11,444 nt of DNA from Natronohydrobacter sp. Lineage in GTDB: Bacteria; Pseudomonadota; Alphaproteobacteria; Rhodobacterales; Rhodobacteraceae. Under the pieces are notes generated by a model. That model saw only the letters and a list, made by a program, of their open reading frames with translations, did no database searches and was not told the origin of the DNA. Location: positions 1-11,444 of the forward strand of contig SKRP01000123.1 in NCBI GenBank assembly GCA_007118445.1, written 5' to 3'. Both the position numbers and the translations under genes were made by a program. Positions within the stretch are counted from its first letter, which is position 1, and every line of letters begins with the position of its first letter. This document shows positions 6,068-11,444 of this stretch, piece by piece.

Positions 6068-6871
6068 TCAGCCTTTTTCCAGAACCTCAAGATCACGATA
6101 GGAGAGCGGGTAGTCTTTCTTGATGGCGTCATTCATCAGGCCGCGCAGGTTCAGGGTCAGGTCATTGATCACGAATAGCTGGCGGCGGTTGTCGTCCAGG
6201 AAATCCAGCCCGAAATCCTTGGTCAGGAATGCGATCGCATAAGGCCTGCCATCGAATGATTCGGTGCTGTAATGCCAGTCGACACGGTATCCGCTCACGC
6301 CCTCGAGACGGCTCAGGCCCCAGCGCATATTCTCGCGCATTGTCTCGAATTCGGATGAATCGCGCGCCGGAAGATAGAGAGACAGGATGACCTCGCCCAC
6401 ATTGACCTGCGCGTGCAAGGTCAATTCGCGCCCGCGTGCCGTCACCAGATACCAGCACCCGACGCTGTCGGGCACATATCTCAGCCGCATCGTGACATTC
6501 GACTCCATGGGCTGGCGCAGCAGGTCGCGCAGTTTGGCACCTTGGCCGGGGCGCCACTCGACTTCCTTGGGGTCTGCGCAATCGAGCGCAGCAAGGCCCT
6601 TGGGAAAGGCGACCAGCAGGAAATCCTGAATCCGCATCCTGAGCAGTTTCAGATCCGCATCGCGTTGCGAGAAAAAGACAATCAGTGCGATAACCAGGCC
6701 AGAGGCCGCGACCTGCCCGAGCGAGACCGCGACAAGGATCAGACTGTCATTGCCGTCCAGTCGCACATAATAGATGACGACAACCAGTGCGATCAGAAGC
6801 GCAAAGCTCAGAACCACAAGCGCCGAGACCTTGACCCAGCGCGGCGCATAGAGAAAATTACCTGTCTGCAT
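6068..6871 (-). CDS. Unrecognised protein with two N-terminal membrane helices
   Basis: I do not recognise this 267-residue protein. It has two hydrophobic helices (about 14-36 and 43-67) joined by a short polar turn (RLDGND), then a soluble domain of about 200 residues starting with the charged SQRDADLKLLRMR. Both ends are probably on the same side of the inner membrane; Arg and Lys residues flanking both helices suggest the cytoplasm. The soluble part alternates short beta-like stretches (NVTMRLRYV, CWYLVTA, GEVILSLYL) with a conserved-looking WHYSTESFDGRPYAIAFLTKDFGLDFL segment and has no cofactor or catalytic motif I can name. The frame is intact with normal codon use, so it is likely a real gene. 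The ribosome-binding site is weak (GAGGG 12 bases upstream). It diverges from the GST gene and converges on the PatB-like gene. Confidence 0.75.
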   Translation of the reverse strand: MQTGNFLYAPRWVKVSALVVLSFALLIALVVVIYYVRLDGNDSLILVAVSLGQVAASGLVIALIVFFSQRDADLKLLRMRIQDFLLVAFPKGLAALDCADPKEVEWRPGQGAKLRDLLRQPMESNVTMRLRYVPDSVGCWYLVTARGRELTLHAQVNVGEVILSLYLPARDSSEFETMRENMRWGLSRLEGVSGYRVDWHYSTESFDGRPYAIAFLTKDFGLDFLDDNRRQLFVINDLTLNLRGLMNDAIKKDYPLSYRDLEVLEKG

Positions 6872-7045
6872 GTATCTGCGATACCCTCGTCTTGATTATT
6901 GGATCGGGGCCCGACCCTTGTGGTGAGTGCTAATCCGTATCGCTGCCGTGTCAAACCCTTGCGCACAGCCCCTGCGCATCTGCGCAACTTGCCCTTGAGG
7001 GCTTTCACGATCACATCATGGGCAAGGAAAAAAGGAGTGTTTGAA

Positions 7046-8026
7046 ATGGGCCGACTTATCGATGGCGAATGGTCAAAGGAATGGTATGACACGGCAAAGA
7101 CCGGGGGCGCGTTCAAGCGCGACACCTCGAAATTCCGCAACTGGGTGACGGCGGATGGCAGCGCAGGCCCGTCGGGCGAGGGGGGCTTCAAGGCCGAGGC
7201 CGGGCGCTATCATCTCTATGTCTCGCTGGCCTGCCCCTGGGCGCATCGCACGCTGATATTTCGCGCGCTCAAAGGGCTGGAGGGGCTGATCGATGTCTCG
7301 GTCGTGCATCCTGACATGCTTGACGAAGGCTGGACCTTTGCCACGGATTTCGACGGCGCGACTGGCGACCGGCTGCATGGCGCGGCGTTCATGCGCGAGG
7401 TCTATACCCGCGCCGACCCGAAGATTTCAGGCCGGGTGACAGTGCCGGTTCTGTGGGACAAGACGCGCGGAACGATTGTCTCGAATGAGAGCGCCGAGAT
7501 CATCCGGATGTTCAATTCCGCCTTCAACGATCTGACCGGAAACAGCGCCGATTATTACCCCGCAGCCCTGCGCAGCGAGATCGATGAGGTGAATGCGCGG
7601 ATCTATGACGAGGTGAATAACGGCGTCTACAAATCCGGATTTGCCACCACGCAGGACGCCTATGACAAAGCCGTCGGACCGCTTTTCGACGCGCTCGACT
7701 GGCTGGAAGAACGGCTGTCAGGCCAGCGCTACCTTGTGGGCGACCGGCTGACCGAGGCCGATTGGCGGCTTTTCACGACGCTGGTGCGCTTCGACAGCGT
7801 CTATCACCTGCATTTCAAATGCAACCGCCGCCGGATCACGGATTACCCGGCGCTCTGGGCCTATACGCGCGAGTTGTATCAGCATCCGGGCGTCGCAGAG
7901 ACAGTCAATCTGGACCATATCGTGCGGCATTATCACTACAGCCATGACACGATTAACCCCAACCGGATCATCCCGATCAATCCGGTGCTCGATTTCATGG
8001 CGCCGCATGGGCGCGCAGCGCTCTGA
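7046..8026 (+). CDS. Glutathionyl-hydroquinone reductase (YqjG/ECM4-type, xi-class GST)
   Basis: This family uses glutathione to reduce glutathionyl-hydroquinones, forming GSSG, and is thought to salvage or detoxify quinones in the cytosol. The 326 residues fit the usual size of about 320-330. The hallmark is YVSLACPWAHRTLIFRAL (58-75) with nucleophile Cys63 in CPWAHR. SNESAEIIR (146-154) is the conserved glutathione-binding segment of the thioredoxin-like half, and the C-terminal helical half has the typical YHLHFKCNRRRI. The start at 7046 follows AAAAAAGGAG with 8 bases of spacing, a strong ribosome-binding site; the open frame back to 6899 is ignored. The 174-bp gap to the divergent membrane protein gene should hold both promoters, but I cannot place them. 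Confidence 0.93.
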   Translation: MGRLIDGEWSKEWYDTAKTGGAFKRDTSKFRNWVTADGSAGPSGEGGFKAEAGRYHLYVSLACPWAHRTLIFRALKGLEGLIDVSVVHPDMLDEGWTFATDFDGATGDRLHGAAFMREVYTRADPKISGRVTVPVLWDKTRGTIVSNESAEIIRMFNSAFNDLTGNSADYYPAALRSEIDEVNARIYDEVNNGVYKSGFATTQDAYDKAVGPLFDALDWLEERLSGQRYLVGDRLTEADWRLFTTLVRFDSVYHLHFKCNRRRITDYPALWAYTRELYQHPGVAETVNLDHIVRHYHYSHDTINPNRIIPINPVLDFMAPHGRAAL

Positions 8027-8036
8027 CCCACAAGTC

Positions 8037-8115
8037 CTGCCCTCATCACGGAAAAGCGATTCCCCAAGCCCTGCGCTTGCGATAACGTGCCGGAAAATCA
8101 TTGTGATGAGGGCAG
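8037..8115 (+). promoter_or_regulatory. Perfect 13-bp inverted repeat covering the transglycosylase ribosome-binding site
   Basis: CTGCCCTCATCAC (8037-8049) is the exact reverse complement of GTGATGAGGGCAG (8103-8115), with 53 bases between. The right arm ends one base before the ATG at 8117 and contains the only ribosome-binding-like sequence, GAGGG (8108-8112). If transcription begins upstream of 8037, the stem would block initiation. The interval can form its own small stem (AAGCG 8054-8058 / CGCTT 8074-8078). Alternatives are a two-site DNA operator (centres 66 bp apart) or a 79-bp MITE-like remnant, although no target-site duplication is visible. Confidence 0.55.
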
Positions 8116-8116
8116 T

Positions 8117-9295
8117 ATGCGTATCTTCTCCATTCTGGCGACAGGGCTTTTTCTCGGGCTGGGCAGCGCGGCGAGTGCCCAGAATTGCGGCGGCAATTTC
8201 GGGACATTCGTGGACGGGCTGCGGTCAGAGGCCGTGCAACGCGGCTATGACCGGGCATTGGTGGATAATTTCTTTCGCGGCGTGCAATTCAATCAGGCGG
8301 TGATCAATGCCGACCGGCGGCAGGGTATCTTTCAGCGCCCTTTCCTCGATTTCTCGCGCGCGCTGATTTCGCAGAACCGCATGAACACGGCCCGCGCGAA
8401 TTTCGACCGGCATCGCGCCATATTCGACCGTGCGCTGGGCCAATATGGCGTGCAGCCCGGCATCCTGCTGGCCTTCTGGGCGTTCGAGACTGATTTCGGG
8501 GCCAATCAGGGCGATTTCAACACGGTGAATGCGCTGGTCACGCTGGCCCATGACTGCCGCCGCCCGGAACTGTTCCGCCCGCAGGTCTTTGCCGCGCTGG
8601 AGATGCACCGCCGCGGCGATCTGGACCCGCGCACCATGCAGGGCGCATGGGCGGGCGAGATCGGCATGGTGCAGAAACTGCCCTCGGATATCATCAACCA
8701 CGCAGTTGACGGCGATGGCGACGGGCAGATCGACCTGCGCCGATCGGTGGCGGATTCGATCATGTCCGGTGCCTCCATGCTGCGCGCCAAGGGCTGGCGT
8801 ATGAATGAGCCATGGATGCATGAAATCGCCCTGCCGCAAGGGTTTGACCTGCGCCAGTCGGGCCTGCGCACCGAGCGCCCGGTCAGCGAATGGGCGCAGA
8901 TGGGGATCCGGCCCACCCATGGCAACCTGCCCTCGGGCAATCTGCAGGCCTCGATCATCCTGCCGCAGGGGCATCGTGGCCCGGCCTTCATGGTGTTCCA
9001 TAATTACCGCACGCTGTTCGAGTGGAACCAGAGCTTCATCTATGTCACCACGGCCGCCTATTTCGCGACCCGGCTGCAGGGCGCACCTGTCTATCAGGCC
9101 GGCAATCCCGAAACCGGGCTCAATCAGGACCAGATGCGCCAGTTGCAGCAACGCCTGACCCAGCGCGGCTTCGATGTGGGCGGGATTGACGGCATCCTTG
9201 GCGCGAATACCCGTGCCGCTGTGCAGGATGTGCAGGCCCAGCTTGGTCTGCCCGCCGATGGCTGGCCGACCCCGCAACTCCTGCGGATGCTCTGA
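8117..9295 (+). CDS. Lytic murein transglycosylase, MltB family, with C-terminal peptidoglycan-binding domain
   Basis: This periplasmic enzyme is predicted to cleave the MurNAc-GlcNAc bond of peptidoglycan, leaving 1,6-anhydro-MurNAc ends. Of 392 residues, 1-21 form a signal peptide ending SAASA before Gln22. There is no Cys at +1, so unlike E. coli MltB it is not a lipoprotein. The catalytic domain (about 28-325) contains AFWAFETDFGANQGDFNT with catalytic Glu124, and GAWAGEIGMVQKLPSDIINHAVDGDGDGQIDL (176-207), the region that in MltB reads close to GAMGQFMPSS; here Phe is Lys187. DGDGDGQIDL is the EF-hand-like calcium-loop region. Residues 337-392 (LNQDQMRQLQQRLTQRGFDVGGIDG...) are a PG_binding_1 domain. 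The start at 8117 is preferred over 8087 because the signal peptide begins there; GAGGG lies 4 bases upstream. Confidence 0.92.
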   Translation: MRIFSILATGLFLGLGSAASAQNCGGNFGTFVDGLRSEAVQRGYDRALVDNFFRGVQFNQAVINADRRQGIFQRPFLDFSRALISQNRMNTARANFDRHRAIFDRALGQYGVQPGILLAFWAFETDFGANQGDFNTVNALVTLAHDCRRPELFRPQVFAALEMHRRGDLDPRTMQGAWAGEIGMVQKLPSDIINHAVDGDGDGQIDLRRSVADSIMSGASMLRAKGWRMNEPWMHEIALPQGFDLRQSGLRTERPVSEWAQMGIRPTHGNLPSGNLQASIILPQGHRGPAFMVFHNYRTLFEWNQSFIYVTTAAYFATRLQGAPVYQAGNPETGLNQDQMRQLQQRLTQRGFDVGGIDGILGANTRAAVQDVQAQLGLPADGWPTPQLLRML

Positions 9296-9689
9296 GCAAA
9301 ACTGGCGCGCAACGGTTTTTCCTGGTTTGGCGGGGTTTTCTTTCACTCTTGCCCCATGCGCGATCCGCGCAACAAAAATCGAGTGCCAGGGACCGGGAAA
9401 TCAGGATGGGACGTCGTGACGAACTGATAGATCGCTAGAATGCAATCTATTTTCCCGTTGCGCGGCCAGTGACGGCTTGGGATAGTCAGGCATCTGGTCA
9501 GGAAGACCGGACTTCTATCTTCCCGTGACGTGAAGGGCATGTGGGTGAGTGGGGGTTCCGGTCATGCCAGAGCCCCCTTTCCCGCATGGTTCCATGTGAT
9601 TACCCGCTGGCGGGCAATGTCGTGCTTGAACTTGCAGCCGCCGCCGCTTAGGCAGAACAAAGCCCTGCCCCGACCCACAGGCCGCTGTC
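9296..9689. other. 394-bp gap without a convincing gene; several hairpins and a possible small RNA
   Basis: No frame here shows family-like protein or a good ribosome-binding site. Structures seen are TGCGCG/CGCGCA (9357-9362 / 9366-9371, 3-base loop); ATAGAT/ATCTAT (9427-9432 / 9445-9450) followed by T4 inside an AT-richer patch; TCTGGTC/GACCGGA (9493-9499 / 9505-9511), a 7-bp stem with loop AGGAA; and a terminator-like hairpin at 9551-9580. TTGCGC (9459-9464) and GATAGT (9482-9487) stand 17 bases apart as a weak possible promoter. Together they could delimit a short RNA of about 90 bases (about 9490-9580). A spent gene remnant or a long paiB leader are alternatives. Confidence 0.35.
9551..9580 (+). 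terminator. Terminator-like hairpin upstream of paiB
   Basis: GGGGGTTC (9551-9558) pairs with GAGCCCCC (9570-9577) with one G-U pair; a C/A mismatch and two inner G-C pairs close the loop TCATG. TTT follows (9578-9580), then CCC. The stem is strong but the U-tract is short. It is oriented to end plus-strand transcripts, either from the transglycosylase gene or from a small RNA in the gap. Confidence 0.5.
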
Positions 9690-10376
9690 ATGTATTTGCC
9701 CGAGCATTTCGCAGAAACCGATTCCGCACGAATTTCTGGAGTGATCGCATCCGCGCCGCTCGCCTGCATCATCGCGCAGACCGAAGCCGGGCTGCTTGCG
9801 AACCATATCCCGCTTTTGTCCAAGCCCGATGGCAGCCTGATCGGCCATGCGGCCAAGGCCAATGACATGCACCGGACCATTCTCGACGGGCAGGAGGTTC
9901 TGGCGGTCTTCACCAGCATGGAGGCCTATGTCTCGCCCAATTTCTACCCGAGCAAGCAAGAGCATCACCGCCATGTGCCGACCTGGAATTACGTCACCGT
10001 GCATGTCCATGGCACGATCCGCTTCCAGCATGACCGGCAGGCGAAACATGCGGTTGTGGGGCTGCTGACGCGGCTGCATGAGCGCCGTGTCAATGGCGAT
10101 GCAGGCTGGAAAATGGGCGATGCGCCTGCCGATTACATGGCAGAGATGCTGGAAAATATCGTGGCTTTCCGCATCACGCCCACACGGATCGACGCCAAGT
10201 CGAAACTCGGCCAGAATCGCGACGCGCGCGATTATGACGGTGCTATCAAGGGCTTGCGCGCATCCGGCCAGACCCGGATGGCCGATGCGATGCAACAGCG
10301 GGCCGCAAGACTGAAGAACGGGGCCCAGGAACACGCGGGCGAAAGCTTGAAACCCCGCCCGCCAGCGCACAGATAA
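9690..10376 (+). CDS. PaiB family FMN-binding protein / putative transcriptional regulator
   Basis: This 228-residue protein belongs to the PaiB family (FMN-binding split-barrel). Bacillus PaiB is described as a negative regulator of sporulation and degradative-enzyme genes; the biochemical role in proteobacteria is not settled. Diagnostic segments are the N-terminus MYLPEHFAETD, AHAAKAND-like GHAAKANDMH (52-61), VPTWNYVTVHVHG (96-108) and AKSKLGQNR (169-177). The last 30 or so residues (KNGAQEHAGESLKPRPPAHR) extend past the usual family end and look disordered. The ATG at 9690 has only a weak AGG 9 bases upstream but matches the family start exactly. It is 45 bp upstream of lon on the same strand, and the likely lon promoter overlaps its 3' end. 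Confidence 0.87.
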   Translation: MYLPEHFAETDSARISGVIASAPLACIIAQTEAGLLANHIPLLSKPDGSLIGHAAKANDMHRTILDGQEVLAVFTSMEAYVSPNFYPSKQEHHRHVPTWNYVTVHVHGTIRFQHDRQAKHAVVGLLTRLHERRVNGDAGWKMGDAPADYMAEMLENIVAFRITPTRIDAKSKLGQNRDARDYDGAIKGLRASGQTRMADAMQQRAARLKNGAQEHAGESLKPRPPAHR

Positions 10377-10377
10377 T
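10347..10377 (+). promoter_or_regulatory. Candidate lon promoter (heat-shock-like -35)
   Basis: CTTGAAA (10346-10352) matches the -35 of sigma32/RpoH-type promoters and also TTGAAA for sigma70. GATAAT (10372-10377) is a good -10 match, but the 19-base spacer between the hexamers is long for sigma70. lon is a classical heat-shock gene, which makes an RpoH-type element reasonable. It overlaps the last codons of the paiB gene. This is a motif-only call. Confidence 0.35.
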
Positions 10378-10384
10378 CAGCAAG

Positions 10385-10402
10385 GTGCCCGATGCCGGGC
10401 GC
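10385..10402 (+). promoter_or_regulatory. Hairpin just upstream of the lon ribosome-binding site
   Basis: GTGCCCG (10385-10391) pairs with CGGGCGC (10396-10402) around the loop ATGC, a 7-bp stem with one G-U pair. No U-run follows, so it is not a normal terminator. It ends 5 bases before the AAAGGA of lon and could affect mRNA stability or ribosome entry. Confidence 0.4.
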
Positions 10403-10421
10403 AGATGAAAGGATGAATTGC

Positions 10422-11444
10422 ATGTCGCAGATCACTAGTTTCCCGGTTCTGCCCCTGCGCGACATGGTGGTGTTCCCGCATATGATCGTTCCGCTCTTTG
10501 TCGGGCGTGAAAAATCGGTCCGCGCGCTTGAGGCAGTCATGTCCGAAGACCGGCAGATCCTGCTTGTCTCGCAGAAGGACCACACCCAGGAAAACCCTGA
10601 ACCCGACGATATCTACCGCATCGGGGTGCTGGCCAATGTCCTGCAATTGCTGAAACTCCCCGATGGCACGGTCAAGGTGCTGGTCGAAGGGCGCGCGCGC
10701 GTACAGATCAGCGAATTCCTTGACACGGAAGAGTATTTCGAAGCCGAGGCCACAGCTCTGCCCGATGTCGCCGGCGACGAGGCCGCCGAGACCGCGCTGA
10801 TGCGCACGGTGCAGCGCGAATTCGAGCGCTATGCCAAGATCCGCAAGAATATCCCTGACGAAGCCGTTGCCGCCATTGCCGAAACCGAAGATGCAGCCGA
10901 GCTGGCGCATCTGGCCGCCGGTCATCTGGGGGCCACGGTTGCGCAAAAGCAGAAACTGCTGGAAACCGACGGCACTGTCGCGCGGCTGGAAGAGATTTAC
11001 GGGCTGATGCAGGGCGAATTGTCCGTGCTGCAGGTCGAGCGCAAGATCAAGACGCGCGTCAAATCGCAGATGGAGCGCACCCAGCGCGAATATTATCTGA
11101 ATGAGCAGATGAAGGCCATTCAGAAGGAACTGGGCGATGGCGAAGAGGGCCAGAACGAACTGGCAGAGCTGGAAAAGCGCATCAGCGAAACGAAATTCAG
11201 CAAGGAGGCCCGCGAAAAGGCCGAGGCCGAGTTGAAAAAGCTGAAATCCATGTCGCCCATGTCGGCAGAGGCGACGGTGGTGCGCAATTACCTCGATTGG
11301 ATGCTGGCGATCCCGTGGGGCGTGAAAACCCGCGTCAAGAAAGACCTTGGCCGCGCGCAGGACGTTCTCGATGCGGATCATTACAGCCTCGACAAGGTCA
11401 AGGAACGCATCGTCGAATATCTGGCCGTGCAGGCGCGCTCGGCC
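10422..11444 (+). CDS. lon: Lon ATP-dependent protease (partial, C-terminus beyond right edge)
   Basis: Lon is a cytosolic hexameric AAA+ serine protease that degrades misfolded and selected regulatory proteins. The 341 codons present start with SQITSFPVLPLRDMVVFPHMIVPLFVGR, the typical LON substrate-recognition domain (about 1-200). A long coiled-coil linker follows, with QREYYLNEQMKAIQKELGD (about 224-242), and then YLDWMLAIPWGVKT (about 289-302) before the AAA+ domain. Walker A and the Ser-Lys protease dyad lie outside the window. The start at 10422 has AAAGGA with an 8-base spacer; an in-frame ATG at 10413 overlaps that ribosome-binding site and is unlikely. The frame is intact throughout, and a candidate promoter and a hairpin lie just upstream. 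Confidence 0.97.
   Translation, partial: MSQITSFPVLPLRDMVVFPHMIVPLFVGREKSVRALEAVMSEDRQILLVSQKDHTQENPEPDDIYRIGVLANVLQLLKLPDGTVKVLVEGRARVQISEFLDTEEYFEAEATALPDVAGDEAAETALMRTVQREFERYAKIRKNIPDEAVAAIAETEDAAELAHLAAGHLGATVAQKQKLLETDGTVARLEEIYGLMQGELSVLQVERKIKTRVKSQMERTQREYYLNEQMKAIQKELGDGEEGQNELAELEKRISETKFSKEAREKAEAELKKLKSMSPMSAEATVVRNYLDWMLAIPWGVKTRVKKDLGRAQDVLDADHYSLDKVKERIVEYLAVQARSA

Noticed and set aside
6899..7045. N-terminal extension of the GST frame
   Set aside because: The extension has no family residues and a strong AAGGAG precedes the ATG at 7046.
9357..9371. TGCGCG-ATC-CGCGCA perfect short palindrome
   Set aside because: It is very GC-rich, has no U-run in either direction and is of a kind expected by chance at this base composition; too weak alone to call a terminator or operator.
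9586..9651. 21-codon open frame (MVPCDYPLAGNVVLELAAAAA) in the gap before paiB
   Set aside because: There is no ribosome-binding site and no recognisable homology, and the Ala run comes from GCC triplets; chance is the simplest explanation, though it could be a remnant of a lost gene end.
9490..9690. Possible 4.5S/SRP, 6S or tmRNA gene in the gap
   Set aside because: I compared it with the features I remember (the SRP GGAA tetraloop region, tmRNA tag codons, the long 6S rod) and none is present in either strand; only an unclassified small RNA remains possible.
9343..9919. Minus-strand open frames of 65 and 134 codons in and around the gap
   Set aside because: The longer one is mostly antisense to paiB; neither has a convincing start or protein-like composition.
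10377..11381. Long open frame on the minus strand (334 codons) opposite lon
   Set aside because: It lies entirely antisense to a clear Lon reading frame, is very rich in His, Leu, Phe and Gln as expected for a GC-rich shadow, and has no family motif.
1..11444. CRISPR array, tRNA genes, insertion sequences, prophage or defence system
   Set aside because: No regularly spaced repeats, cloverleaf sequences, transposase or integrase motifs, or defence-family proteins were seen; the genes are housekeeping or envelope types.

Overview
The window is GC-rich, densely packed bacterial chromosome. The protein families, the def-def-fmt cluster and the codon use point to an alphaproteobacterium, most likely Rhodobacterales/Rhodobacteraceae; this is inferred from gene content, as no rRNA is present. 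Ten genes are complete or nearly so and two run off the edges. Nearly all are core housekeeping or envelope genes. I see no integrase, transposase, CRISPR array, tRNA, rRNA, phage gene or defence cassette, so this does not look like an accessory island.

Layout, left to right. (1) 1-1175: a YbbA/LolD-type ABC ATPase (minus, cut by the left edge) diverges from a TesA-like GDSL esterase (plus); their start regions overlap by 11 bp. (2) 1176-2523: a structured metK leader, then metK, closed by a strong hairpin terminator that also serves the facing gene. (3) 2541-2744 (minus): a small DUF2892/YgaP-type membrane protein. (4) 2853-4788 (minus): the operon def - def-like - fmt, with 4-base stop/start overlaps at both junctions. 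The middle gene is a peptide deformylase paralogue that has lost the metal-binding Cys and the catalytic Glu. Two copies of a short GGTGCGT-palindrome sit exactly at the two ends of fmt. (5) 4889-6061 (plus): a MalY/PatB-type PLP-dependent C-S lyase/aminotransferase. (6) 6068-6871 (minus): an unrecognised protein with two N-terminal membrane helices. (7) 7046-8026 (plus): a glutathionyl-hydroquinone reductase (YqjG/ECM4-type GST). (8) 8117-9295 (plus): an MltB-type lytic transglycosylase with a C-terminal peptidoglycan-binding domain; its ribosome-binding site lies inside a perfect 13-bp inverted repeat. (9) 9296-9689: a 394-bp stretch with no convincing gene but several hairpins. (10) 9690-10376 (plus): a PaiB-family FMN-binding protein. 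(11) 10422-end (plus): the first 341 codons of lon.

Functional links: def and fmt form the N-formylmethionine cycle, with Fmt formylating initiator Met-tRNA and Def removing the formyl group from nascent chains. metK makes S-adenosylmethionine, and the PatB-type lyase may act on sulfur amino acids, but they are not in one operon. The most interesting items are the degenerate deformylase, the palindrome pair bounding fmt, the inverted repeat over the transglycosylase start, and the hairpin-rich gap before paiB. None amounts to a clearly new system; they are local oddities worth checking.
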